A stretch of DNA of 8,408 nucleotides from Bacteroidia bacterium (lineage in GTDB: Bacteria; Bacteroidota; Bacteroidia; Bacteroidales; VadinHA17), in the NCBI GenBank assembly GCA_026391515.1, contig JAPLEC010000363.1, positions 1 through 8,408 of the forward strand, written 5' to 3'. Numbering within the stretch: the first letter of the stretch is position 1; every line of letters begins with the position of its first letter. The notes under the pieces were generated by a model. The model saw only the letters and a list, made by a program, of their open reading frames with translations, was not told the DNA's origin and made no database searches. Position numbers and translations under genes: made by a program. Below are positions 1 through 6,856 of this stretch, one piece after another.

Positions 1-22
1 TGATGGGAATTCAGTAGTTATT

Positions 23-44
23 AACTCATTGGGATGAGTTTTTT
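23..44 (+). terminator. Probable terminator of an upstream plus-strand gene
   Basis: AACTCAT (23-29) pairs perfectly with ATGAGTT (34-40) around a TGGG loop, and the right arm runs into a T tract ending at 44. This is the shape of an intrinsic terminator reading rightward, so it probably ends a gene lying left of the window. The stem has only two G-C pairs, so it is modest. It separates that unseen gene from the caspase gene starting at 85. Confidence 0.5.
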
Positions 45-84
45 ATCATAAATTAATTCAATTTGTGCCTTTAATCTTTTTATC

Positions 85-1773
85 ATGAAAAGAGTCCTGG
101 TATTATTTTCATTACTTTTCTGTGTTCAGCTTTATAGTCAGGAAAATGTAGCAGATATGCTGGTTGCAAAAGGGTATGGAAAGAATACCCGGGCAATAAT
201 AGTGGCTAACGAGGATTATCAGTCCTATTCTGGCGGTATTTATGTTGAAAATGAAGATCTTGCAATATTCCAGGCTGAGAGATTTAAGCAATTATTAATA
301 AAAAAGCTGGGGGTATTGCCGGAGAATATTCAGTTCTATCCCGATGCCTTAAACACAAATATAAAGCTGGCTATAACTAAACTTCAGAGGAGCCTCCCTT
401 CAGATGCAAATCTCATTTTCTACTATCGTGGTAAAACGTACACTGATGAGACAGGTGATTTATTTCTGATCCCTGTAGATGTTTCTGACAATGAAACATT
501 CTATATGTTCGGACTGAAGGATCTTTGTACAAGACTTAATACCATTAACAAAACCGGCATTGCCATTTTAATAGATGCTCTTCAGGGTACTAAATCCTTC
601 AAAACCTGTATGATCGATAATGGTTTTACCGAAGGTGAAGTACCTTTACCATCAGTTAAAAATATGTCGCTGTACAGAGTGTTATCTCCTTCTGAAGCAA
701 AAGCTAAAATACCTGTAAACGCCAGCAAACCGGAATTAACTATTACCATGCCCTTGTCTAAAACAAATGAGACTGAAGAATCAACAGCTATTATTGAAGG
801 GAAAGTAAAATCAGATTGTAAGATTGAGGTTATATCTGTAGAAGGACAAGAGGCTCATTTTTCTGATGATGGACATTTTATGGCAAGAGTAACCCTTGAA
901 GAGGGAGAAAACCTTATAACTGTCCAGGCCAAGAATTGTGCAGGTTGGACCAGCGATTATGTTATTTTTAAGCTTAATAAGATACCTGTTGATGCTGCAG
1001 ATGTTGCTGATTCAGCTTTGTTTGCACAAACAGATTCGTTGAAGGAGCTTGGTAAAAATTATGCTGTCATTATAGGGATAAGCAAATATGCTGATCCGAT
1101 GATAAACAGCCTCTACTATCCGATATTTGATGCAAGAAAGATAAGAGATGTGCTTCTCAGCTTTTATACCTTCGAGAAAAATAATGTTGTGCTTCTTGAA
1201 AATCCATCCAAATGGAGAATCGTAAGAGTGCTTGACTCGCTGGATTATGTTATTACATCAAAGGATAATCTTCTGATTTTTTATGCCGGGCATGGTAACT
1301 GGGATGAAAGCAGTTTCATAGGTTACTGGCTTGCCGCCGATGCAATTGCAAAAAGTACCAACACCTGGATGATGAACAGTCTGATAACAGAATATGTTAG
1401 CCAGAGTAAAGCACGACATACACTTGTGATTGCAGATGCATGCTTTGGAGGCAGCATTTTCAAAACGCGTGCGTTAGAACCTGAAGAGGAGAAAATAATT
1501 TCTGATATATATCTGAAAATGAGCAAGAAAGCTATGACTAGCGCCGACCTGGTCGAAGTACCTGACGAGAGTATTTTTGTAAAGAATTTTGTGCAGCAGT
1601 TATCAGATAACAAATCAAAATATCTTTCATCCGAAAAATTATTTTTCAGTATAAAATCAAATGTTGTTTCAACCACCCTTGTTCCACAATTCGGTATCAT
1701 AAAGAATGCCGGCGACCAGGGAGGCGATTTTATCTTCTTCAGGAAACAGGAAAGATCAATAAAATTCAGGTAA
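85..1773 (+). CDS. Exported caspase-family (C14) protease with tandem pseudo-caspase and active caspase domains
   Basis: A 562-residue predicted secreted or periplasmic cysteine peptidase of the caspase/metacaspase superfamily. Residues 1-19 form a Sec signal peptide (MKR, a hydrophobic core, then LYSQ). The Cys in the core is not in a lipobox, so it is probably not a lipoprotein. Residues about 33-196 follow the caspase p20 pattern (RAIIVANEDYQ, then FLIPVD, then ILIDA). However, the YYAGHG motif is YYRGKT with Lys117 in place of His, and the DAC motif is DAL with Leu166 in place of Cys, so this half should be inactive. Residues about 217-297 look like an Ig-like domain (DGHF, then LEEGENLITVQA), with C245 and C285 possibly disulfide-bonded. 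Residues about 324-555 are an intact caspase domain: FYAGHG with His403, DACFGG with Cys453, and the usual tail PQFGII...GGDFIF. The ATG at 85 opens directly onto the signal peptide; no Shine-Dalgarno is visible, as is normal in Bacteroidota. Its substrate and trigger are unknown. The gene converges on a DUF4384-like gene. Confidence 0.9.
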   Translation: MKRVLVLFSLLFCVQLYSQENVADMLVAKGYGKNTRAIIVANEDYQSYSGGIYVENEDLAIFQAERFKQLLIKKLGVLPENIQFYPDALNTNIKLAITKLQRSLPSDANLIFYYRGKTYTDETGDLFLIPVDVSDNETFYMFGLKDLCTRLNTINKTGIAILIDALQGTKSFKTCMIDNGFTEGEVPLPSVKNMSLYRVLSPSEAKAKIPVNASKPELTITMPLSKTNETEESTAIIEGKVKSDCKIEVISVEGQEAHFSDDGHFMARVTLEEGENLITVQAKNCAGWTSDYVIFKLNKIPVDAADVADSALFAQTDSLKELGKNYAVIIGISKYADPMINSLYYPIFDARKIRDVLLSFYTFEKNNVVLLENPSKWRIVRVLDSLDYVITSKDNLLIFYAGHGNWDESSFIGYWLAADAIAKSTNTWMMNSLITEYVSQSKARHTLVIADACFGGSIFKTRALEPEEEKIISDIYLKMSKKAMTSADLVEVPDESIFVKNFVQQLSDNKSKYLSSEKLFFSIKSNVVSTTLVPQFGIIKNAGDQGGDFIFFRKQERSIKFR

Positions 1774-1799
1774 ATCTGAATGCAACAAAGAATAAGAAC

Positions 1800-1833
1800 G
1801 CACCTGGAAAAATAGATTTCAGGTGCTTTTTTT
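1800..1833 (+). terminator. Intrinsic terminator of the caspase gene, overlapping the convergent gene's end
   Basis: GCACCTG (1800-1806) pairs perfectly with CAGGTGC (1820-1826) across a 13-base loop and is followed by seven T (1827-1833). It lies 27 bases after the caspase stop. Its right arm and T tract encode the final residues (KKST) of the minus-strand DUF4384-like gene, which stops at 1819-1821. Read leftward, the same hairpin is followed by GTTCTTATT, so it may also terminate that gene weakly. Confidence 0.85.
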
Positions 1834-2760
1834 AATTGTTATATCAATATGGTCAACAACTAAATTTCCTTTTTCGAAACTATGACATTTAATAAGCCAT
1901 TTTTGGAAATCTTCTGATTTAAGTTCTTTGGGAAGAATTACGTTACCTTTTTCATCTCTTCCAGCCTCTGATAGAGAAGGCTTACTAAGAGGCGTTTTAG
2001 AGAAAATTATAAAGATCCTGTCATACCCAACAGGTTTTCGGGTATCTAAAAGATAAGGTGCAGTAATATAGTTTTTCCCCGAGAAATAATTAAATTCTGG
2101 TTTTGGTGAGAAAAGAATATATTTCTTGTCAGCAACAACAGGAACACCTCCCTCATATTCTTCTGGCATTGTATGGTAAGGATAAAGGCACTGTGTCAAA
2201 CCTTCTTCATCAATAAATATTGAAATATAGCCACTTACCGGAGATGAGAATAAAATGTAAAGTTCATCATCTACTTTAAAATCTGTAGTCTGGCATTTTT
2301 CATCAGGGCATTTAAGTGTTAATGCCGTAAATTCAATCTTAGGAGTAGTTATCTCTTTAGCCAGAAATTCAACAACACACTTAATTTCTATGTAAGTTTC
2401 AACCTTTCCGTCAATAGTTCTTTTTCCAATTAAATCAGTATATTCCGGTTTTGGCTCCCCCACTACTTCTCCTTTTACATATGAGTTCGCGACAGAATTG
2501 AAATAGGTACTGGTTTCAATTTTCTGACCGGTTTGTTCGTTCTTAATGTATGTTGAATTACCTTGTATGATCAATGTTCCGAATGCATTTTCCATACCAT
2601 TTTTTAGTGCCATTTCCAGGACTTCTTTTTTAACATCAGCTCTACTACGATATTCTGGTAGTTCAAGCTGGGCTTCCCCTCTTACCTTTTCTATTTTTTG
2701 TGAAAACAATAACAATGGGGATAATGTCAAAATGATAAAAAACCAGATAAACTTTTTCAT
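1819..2760 (-). CDS. Exported DUF4384-like protein
   Basis: A 313-residue protein starting at the ATG at 2760. The reading frame stays open 26 codons further upstream, but the internal start opens directly onto a classical signal peptide (MKKFIWFFII, hydrophobic core, FSQ at about residues 19-21), so 2760 is preferred. Residues about 30-140 form an uncharacterised region rich in charged strands. Residues about 160-255 resemble DUF4384: DDELYILFSSPVSGYISIF, then DEEGLTQCLYPY, then a GGVPV segment and YDRIFIIFSK, which is the alternating strand pattern around a YLY/LFPN-like core. DUF4384 often occurs fused to or beside bacterial caspase-like domains. Here it is convergent with a caspase gene and both products are exported, so a shared process is plausible but not shown. 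No enzyme motif is visible. C151, C156, C191 and C292 are available for disulfides. I see no convincing promoter in the 121 bases upstream. Confidence 0.8.
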   Translation of the reverse strand: MKKFIWFFIILTLSPLLLFSQKIEKVRGEAQLELPEYRSRADVKKEVLEMALKNGMENAFGTLIIQGNSTYIKNEQTGQKIETSTYFNSVANSYVKGEVVGEPKPEYTDLIGKRTIDGKVETYIEIKCVVEFLAKEITTPKIEFTALTLKCPDEKCQTTDFKVDDELYILFSSPVSGYISIFIDEEGLTQCLYPYHTMPEEYEGGVPVVADKKYILFSPKPEFNYFSGKNYITAPYLLDTRKPVGYDRIFIIFSKTPLSKPSLSEAGRDEKGNVILPKELKSEDFQKWLIKCHSFEKGNLVVDHIDITIKKST

Positions 2761-2865
2761 ACTGGTGAAAATTAAAAACCTATCTGAATTAATAATGTAT
2801 AAAGATAAGAAATAATCATTAAACCGATTGGTTCTCAATTACGCACACCTTTCATGTGTAAAACC

Positions 2866-2881
2866 ATCGTACCGTTGCACC
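2866..2881 (-). repeat. Two-unit copy of the GGYRYAAA-type octamer repeat after the phosphatase stop
   Basis: On the minus strand GGTGCAAC GGTACGAT follows directly on the TAA of the phosphatase gene (stop at 2882-2884), with no spacing. The units are variants of the octamer GGYRYAAA, which forms longer arrays at 4578-4617 and 6857-6901. This copy is short and diverged and would not be called on its own. Its position beside a stop codon, as in the other two arrays, is what supports it. Confidence 0.5.
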
Positions 2882-4414
2882 TTATTTCAGTTTTAATCCA
2901 ATGACAAGTACATCATCAACCTGATTATTATCACCTTTCCATTCTGTAAATTTATTTTCAAGAATTTCTTTTTGCTCATTCATTGGCATCCGGTTAATTT
3001 CAAGCAATAAATCCCTGAAATATTTTGATCTGAAGGTCTTATTTGAAGGTCCTCCAATTTGATCAATGAATCCATCAGTAAACAAATAAATAATGTCATT
3101 CACCTGTAAAGGAATATCATGATTTATAAAAGACGTATCCAAATAATCATAAATTCCAATGGGCATTTTATCACCATCGACCTGTATCAGATTGTTGTCT
3201 CTGATTATATATAGCGGACGAAATGCGCCCGAGTATTGTAAATTCCTTTTTTGAAGATCAAATGAACATAATGCTATTTCAATTCCATCCTTTACTCCAC
3301 CTGTGGTAGTTGATTGATGAAGTGATTTGATAACCTGATCACGCAACTGATTCAATACTTCATTAGCCTCTATGGTTTCCGATTTATTCACAATATCATT
3401 TAAAGATGTAATGCCGAGAATACACATAAAAGCCCCGGGAACTCCATGTCCGGTACAATCGGCGGTTGCTATGAATATCCGTTCATTTCGCTTTATACCC
3501 CAGTAAAAATCGCCGCTTACTATATCCTTGGGTTTAAAAAATATGAAATTACTTATACCCCATTCACTTATAAAATCGATTGGCTGAAGCACTGCCTGTT
3601 GAATTTTGCTCGCATAATTTATGCTATCTGTCACTGCCTGATTTTTTTGTTCGATAATATTCTTTTGCTCAATTATCTTTTCTCTTTGTACTTTAAGCTC
3701 TTTATTCTGAAGATTGAAAACCTCGTTTTTTTCATTCAGCCTGTCTTCAAACCTGAATGTAACTTTCCGCAGGTGATATATGCCTAAATTAACAAAAATG
3801 AATATCCCGATATGGGCTAATATATAAAATGGATAAAAGTCCATTATCATATCGACAATTGGCAAAGGCTGTTTCTGAAATTTTAACAGCACCAAATCAA
3901 TAAACATTATCAATAGAAAATAGTATGTTATTGAAAACCAGTAAGTAAACTTCTCCTTTTCTGAAGATAAAAGAAGCTGCGGTATTATTGAAGCAGTAAT
4001 AAGTAAGTATTGATAATAGGTATAACTCTCCGCTTCGACAAATCCCATAAGAGTGGGTCCGACTATCAGAATTATTGGCGGCAGAAATATAAGCGAATAT
4101 TTGCTTATCTTCTGAAATCCGTAATTTGCCAGAACAAGATTAATAAAGCTCAGCAAAAATAAAATTGCTATCCTGACGACTCCCGTATTTAACCGTAACT
4201 CTGAATATTTAAAAATCTGTATTGTAAAAACTATAATCAACAAAAGAAACATAGTCCCCAACATTAAGAAATTGAGCCGGTTGCTAATGACTTTCGATTT
4301 CATTTCCAGGATTTTGTCTGTATAACCTGTCCCCATATGGGAAATATATTTCCATGTCTTCCTGACAAGGAACCTGTTCCTGGTAATCAGACTATGTCTT
4401 TTGTGCAAATGCAT
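2882..4414 (-). CDS. Membrane SpoIIE/PP2C-type serine phosphatase with N-terminal six-helix sensor region
   Basis: Up to 510 residues. Six hydrophobic segments lie at about residues 48-70, 79-99, 106-126, 133-150, 156-178 and 193-214. A charged coiled-coil linker follows at about 220-262 (it includes IIEQKNIIEQKNQ), then a SpoIIE-type PPM/PP2C domain from about 266 to 510. The metal-binding acidic residues are present: SGDFYW (Asp302), ADCTGHGVPGAFM (Asp319), TDGFID (Asp447) and VDDVLVIG (Asp500, Asp501). It should therefore be an active Mn/Mg-dependent phosphoserine/threonine phosphatase in the cytoplasm, anchored by the sensor region. The family usually acts on anti-anti-sigma (STAS) proteins, but no STAS, anti-sigma or kinase gene is in this window. 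The start is uncertain: ATG at 4414 gives a basic, unusual 26-residue leader, while ATG at 4336 or 4303 (MKSKV) would start nearer the first helix. Three palindromes fall within that doubtful leader. It probably has its own promoter near 4502-4532. Confidence 0.88.
   Translation of the reverse strand: MHLHKRHSLITRNRFLVRKTWKYISHMGTGYTDKILEMKSKVISNRLNFLMLGTMFLLLIIVFTIQIFKYSELRLNTGVVRIAILFLLSFINLVLANYGFQKISKYSLIFLPPIILIVGPTLMGFVEAESYTYYQYLLITASIIPQLLLSSEKEKFTYWFSITYYFLLIMFIDLVLLKFQKQPLPIVDMIMDFYPFYILAHIGIFIFVNLGIYHLRKVTFRFEDRLNEKNEVFNLQNKELKVQREKIIEQKNIIEQKNQAVTDSINYASKIQQAVLQPIDFISEWGISNFIFFKPKDIVSGDFYWGIKRNERIFIATADCTGHGVPGAFMCILGITSLNDIVNKSETIEANEVLNQLRDQVIKSLHQSTTTGGVKDGIEIALCSFDLQKRNLQYSGAFRPLYIIRDNNLIQVDGDKMPIGIYDYLDTSFINHDIPLQVNDIIYLFTDGFIDQIGGPSNKTFRSKYFRDLLLEINRMPMNEQKEILENKFTEWKGDNNQVDDVLVIGLKLK
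4332..4381. other. Cluster of three palindromes at the 5' end of the phosphatase gene
   Basis: Within 50 bases lie CCCATATGGG (4332-4341, perfect), GGAAATATATTTCC (4340-4353, perfect, sharing two bases with the first) and AGGAACCTGTTCCT (4368-4381, six-base arms with a two-base centre). They lie inside the reading frame if translation starts at 4414, but in the 5' untranslated region if it starts at 4303. The first one contains the alternative ATG at 4336. They could be operator sites or leader-RNA hairpins; this is inference from symmetry alone. Confidence 0.45.
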
Positions 4415-4468
4415 TTAAGTAAAATTAAACTTAAACAGTGTATTCTTGTTCAATTTCATTCAATACAC
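4414..4468. promoter_or_regulatory. Two inverted repeats in the phosphatase gene leader
   Basis: TTTAAGT (4414-4420) and ACTTAAA (4429-4435) form a seven-base inverted repeat with an eight-base spacer touching the ATG at 4414. GTGTATT (4438-4444) and AATACAC (4462-4468) form another with a 17-base spacer. Both lie downstream of the predicted promoter, so they would be in the leader RNA or act as repressor sites. The first is purely AT-rich in spirit and could be chance. Confidence 0.3.
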
Positions 4469-4501
4469 CAGATCCCTTAAAGGCAATAAATCTTATAACA
4501 T

Positions 4502-4532
4502 CAAAGTTATGAGTTAATTAACTTCAAGTCAA
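4502..4532 (-). promoter_or_regulatory. Bacteroidota sigma-ABfr-type promoter for the phosphatase gene
   Basis: On the minus strand TTG (4532-4530) is followed after exactly 20 bases by TAACTTTG (4509-4502). This matches the Bacteroidota primary-sigma pattern of TTG about 19-21 bases before TAnnTTTG, with every fixed position satisfied. Transcription would start around 4495-4498, giving a leader of about 80 bases to the ATG at 4414, or about 190 to the ATG at 4303. Confidence 0.7.
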
Positions 4533-4577
4533 TATTAAAATAAAGAATATTGAAACCTTTTATCGCACAATTTGACC

Positions 4578-4617
4578 TTTGTGCCGTTGCTCCTTTGTGC
4601 CTTTGCGCCTTTGTGCC
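4578..4617 (-). repeat. Five-unit GGYRYAAA octamer array after the oxidoreductase stop
   Basis: Five contiguous octamers fill 40 bases exactly. On the plus strand they read TTTGTGCC, GTTGCTCC, TTTGTGCC, TTTGCGCC, TTTGTGCC, so the minus strand is GGCACAAA with variants. The array begins two bases after the TAA of the oxidoreductase gene (4620-4622). No hairpin or T tract is nearby, so it does not look like an ordinary intrinsic terminator. It shares unit and orientation with 6857-6901. Confidence 0.85.
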
Positions 4618-4619
4618 TA

Positions 4620-6035
4620 TTAATACTTCAACCCGGCCTTTTTCATTATCAAGGCCAGATTGTATTGAGGATCAGCAACCTTACGAGCCATCATTGCATT
4701 TGCTTCCTTATCTTTTACAAATTTTTCTTTTTTCGGATCCCAGGTTACCTTGCGGTTAAGCTTCATACTAATCCACGCTACGGCACATGCTTCAAGGCTC
4801 CGTGCTGAATGTTCAACGGGAGCAATTGGGTCCTTCCTGCTTAATATGCTTTCGAGCCAGTTGCGGTAATGATCTGAACTCGGCATCCATATTTTACCTT
4901 CAGGCCCTATTCTCGGATACAAAATTTTATTATCGCTTGCCCAGAGCGGACCTTTGCCTGTAGTTGTTATTTCAGGATCGCTTGCCGTAACTCTCTCGGC
5001 TCCTCTGGCGCAAAAAACTGTTCCATCAGTACCCTCGAAAAGACACCCGTTTGTATAAGTATCATCGAGAATGACCTGTATATCACCTGGATATATCATT
5101 TCAACATGATATTTCGTATGGACGGTCCAGACATCATCCTTCATAAATTCTGCTTTACTTTCAACTGTAAGGGGACCTCCGGTCTCCTGCCCTATCGCCC
5201 ACTGCATGATATCTATATGATGTGCGCCCCAGTTGGTTATCATTCCAAGACCAAAATCCTCGGTGGTAATCCAGCCCGGTCTGCCTGAAATGCTGTTCTG
5301 AGGATGAACCCTTGCTTCCATATACGGTTGTTTCGGGGCCGGACCGAGCCAGCGGTCATAATCGAGGTTTGCAGGAACCTGTTCTGGCGTCGGTTTTACT
5401 CCTTTAATCCTGTCGATACCGATTCCTATTTTAACTGACTTCACTTTACCTATTCTACCGTTGCGAACGGCTTCACTTGCCACTCTGAAAGTGTTCCATG
5501 GTTTTTCGGATCGTTGCTGACTGCCGGTCTGTAGTATTCTGTTCTTTGCTCTTACTGCTGCTCTTAATGCCTTAGCTTCTGCTATCGCATAAGTGAGAGG
5601 TTTCTGAACGTAAACATCTTTTCCGGCAAGGACTGCCTGCACAGCTACCAGTGCATGCTGATGGTCCGGTACACTTACAATCACCGCATCTATATCGGGT
5701 CTTGCCAGCAGCTCATGAAAATCATGATAGGTGTCCACAACAACATTTGTTTCGCCCTGGTTTTTATAAAATTCAACAGCCGTATTTTTTGCTATCTCAA
5801 CTCTCCTGGAGTCAAGATCGCAGAAAGCTACCAGTCTGCATAGGTCAGAATGCTTCATTGTTCCTTTATAATCTTCAGTGCCCTGACGACCGCAGCCGAT
5901 CTGTGCAAACTGAATAAGCTTATTTGCTGACCTCCCTGCAAATGCAGAACGTTTATAAATTTCAGGAAGTACTATAAGACCTGCTCCTGTCAGAAGAGTC
6001 TTCTTCAGAAAATCACGGCGACTATTATTTTCCAT
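4620..6035 (-). CDS. Tat-exported Gfo/Idh/MocA family oxidoreductase
   Basis: A 471-residue NAD(P)-dependent sugar oxidoreductase-family protein. It opens with a twin-arginine signal (SRRDFLKK followed by a hydrophobic stretch, about residues 5-33), so it is probably exported folded with its cofactor. The Rossmann dinucleotide motif is GCGRQG at 47-52, followed by the acidic FCDLD at 71-75. The usual EKP motif appears as VQKPLT with Gln144, Lys145 and Pro146; Gln in place of Glu occurs in exported members of the family. The substrate-domain motif GAHHID (270-275) is intact. The C-terminal region to residue 471 is of normal length for secreted Bacteroidota and Planctomycetes homologues. The ATG at 6035 is chosen because the Tat signal begins directly there. 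It lies 57 bases after the NagB-like gene in the same direction and probably shares its transcript. The substrate cannot be read from the sequence. Confidence 0.9.
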   Translation of the reverse strand: MENNSRRDFLKKTLLTGAGLIVLPEIYKRSAFAGRSANKLIQFAQIGCGRQGTEDYKGTMKHSDLCRLVAFCDLDSRRVEIAKNTAVEFYKNQGETNVVVDTYHDFHELLARPDIDAVIVSVPDHQHALVAVQAVLAGKDVYVQKPLTYAIAEAKALRAAVRAKNRILQTGSQQRSEKPWNTFRVASEAVRNGRIGKVKSVKIGIGIDRIKGVKPTPEQVPANLDYDRWLGPAPKQPYMEARVHPQNSISGRPGWITTEDFGLGMITNWGAHHIDIMQWAIGQETGGPLTVESKAEFMKDDVWTVHTKYHVEMIYPGDIQVILDDTYTNGCLFEGTDGTVFCARGAERVTASDPEITTTGKGPLWASDNKILYPRIGPEGKIWMPSSDHYRNWLESILSRKDPIAPVEHSARSLEACAVAWISMKLNRKVTWDPKKEKFVKDKEANAMMARKVADPQYNLALIMKKAGLKY

Positions 6036-6092
6036 TTTATCTTATTTTAAATGATTAAGTTACATACTTATGTGTGACAAATTTATTAATTA

Positions 6093-6821
6093 TTAAATAA
6101 GAAGTGACGCCGAGTCTTCATCAAGATACAACCATGCTGCTTTATGATTGTGTAAAACTGATGCCGGGACTTCCGGTGTAACAGATCCCTTGACAGCTTT
6201 TCGGATCGCATCGGCTTTACGCAGATCAGGAACACTACAGATAATAGCTTTTGATTTCATGATCTGCTTTATAGACATACTGATTGCCTTTTCCGGAACC
6301 GATTCCAAAGTTGGGAACCAGCCTTCTCCCATCTGCTGGCGTTTGCAGTTATCATCAAGCTTTACAATAATATATGGTTCTTCAGTTTCGAAATCGGCCG
6401 GTGGATCATTAAAGGCAAGGTGACTGTTTTCACCAACTCCGATAAAAGCTACATCGATTGGATGTTTTCTGATCAAATTTCCAAGTCGGTTACATTCCTG
6501 ATTTGGATCAGCTTCACCATTTACATAATTGAATTTACGAAGGGAAACCTGGTCTGCAAATCTTTCTTTAAGGTATTTCCTGAATGATGCAGGATGAGAT
6601 TCCGGAAGACCGATATATTCGTCGAGATGAAAAGCTGTGACGACTGACCAGTCGATCTTTTCCTTTATCAGGACACTGAGCATCTGGAACTGTGATGCAC
6701 CGGTGGCAAGGATAATATTCGCCTCGCCTCTTAATTTAATTGCTTCCCGGATAAGTCGGCTTCCTTTTTCAGCAGCTCTCCTGCCAAGTTCTTCCGGGCT
6801 TTTTGAAATAATTATTTCCAT
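6093..6821 (-). CDS. NagB-like glucosamine-6-phosphate deaminase/isomerase
   Basis: A 242-residue cytoplasmic protein of the NagB/6-phosphogluconolactonase superfamily, close in length to NagB (about 266 in E. coli). It shows a phosphate/sugar loop ATGASQFQML (39-48), the catalytic segment FHLDEYIGL with Asp67 (equivalent to E. coli Asp72), and GVGENSHLAFNDP (128-140). His134 corresponds to the ring-opening His143. The relay residues Asp141 and Glu148 of E. coli align with Asn132 and Asp139. A later GEGWFPTLESVP segment and SVPDLRKA are typical of the Bacteroidota/Planctomycetes NagB-like branch. The expected reaction is isomerisation and deamination of a hexosamine 6-phosphate to a ketose 6-phosphate plus ammonia, though the altered relay leaves the exact substrate open. 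I do not assign nagB for that reason. It is second in a three-gene run between the transporter (65 bases upstream) and the oxidoreductase. The start at 6821 is preceded by AT-rich sequence. Confidence 0.85.
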   Translation of the reverse strand: MEIIISKSPEELGRRAAEKGSRLIREAIKLRGEANIILATGASQFQMLSVLIKEKIDWSVVTAFHLDEYIGLPESHPASFRKYLKERFADQVSLRKFNYVNGEADPNQECNRLGNLIRKHPIDVAFIGVGENSHLAFNDPPADFETEEPYIIVKLDDNCKRQQMGEGWFPTLESVPEKAISMSIKQIMKSKAIICSVPDLRKADAIRKAVKGSVTPEVPASVLHNHKAAWLYLDEDSASLLI

Positions 6822-6856
6822 ATTATTATGATTAATACCTTTTAATATTTAAGCCC

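Noticed and set aside
1323..1700. Minus-strand open frame of 125 codons inside the caspase gene
   Set aside because: It lies opposite a well-supported coding region with recognisable motifs, and its translation shows no domain.
2800..2807. TATCTTTA as a -7 promoter element for the DUF4384-like gene
   Set aside because: It misses one consensus base and no TTG lies 19-21 bases upstream.
2822..2833. AACCGATTGGTT as a terminator after the phosphatase gene
   Set aside because: The arms are only four bases long and no T tract follows.
2761..2838. N-terminal extension of the DUF4384-like gene to an ATG at 2838
   Set aside because: The extra 26 residues have no signal-like or domain character, while the ATG at 2760 begins a classical signal peptide.
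3446..3787. Plus-strand open frame of 113 codons inside the phosphatase gene
   Set aside because: It is antisense to the catalytic domain and linker of the phosphatase, and its composition is that of a shadow frame.
85..4414. Caspase, DUF4384-like protein and phosphatase as an antiphage defence island
   Set aside because: The caspase and DUF4384-like proteins carry export signals, and no sensor, nucleotidyltransferase, gasdermin or phage gene is present, so a cytoplasmic defence role is unsupported.
4550..4808. Short plus-strand open frames beginning in the octamer array
   Set aside because: Their Cys/Leu/Pro-rich starts are translations of the repeat and the rest is antisense to the oxidoreductase gene.
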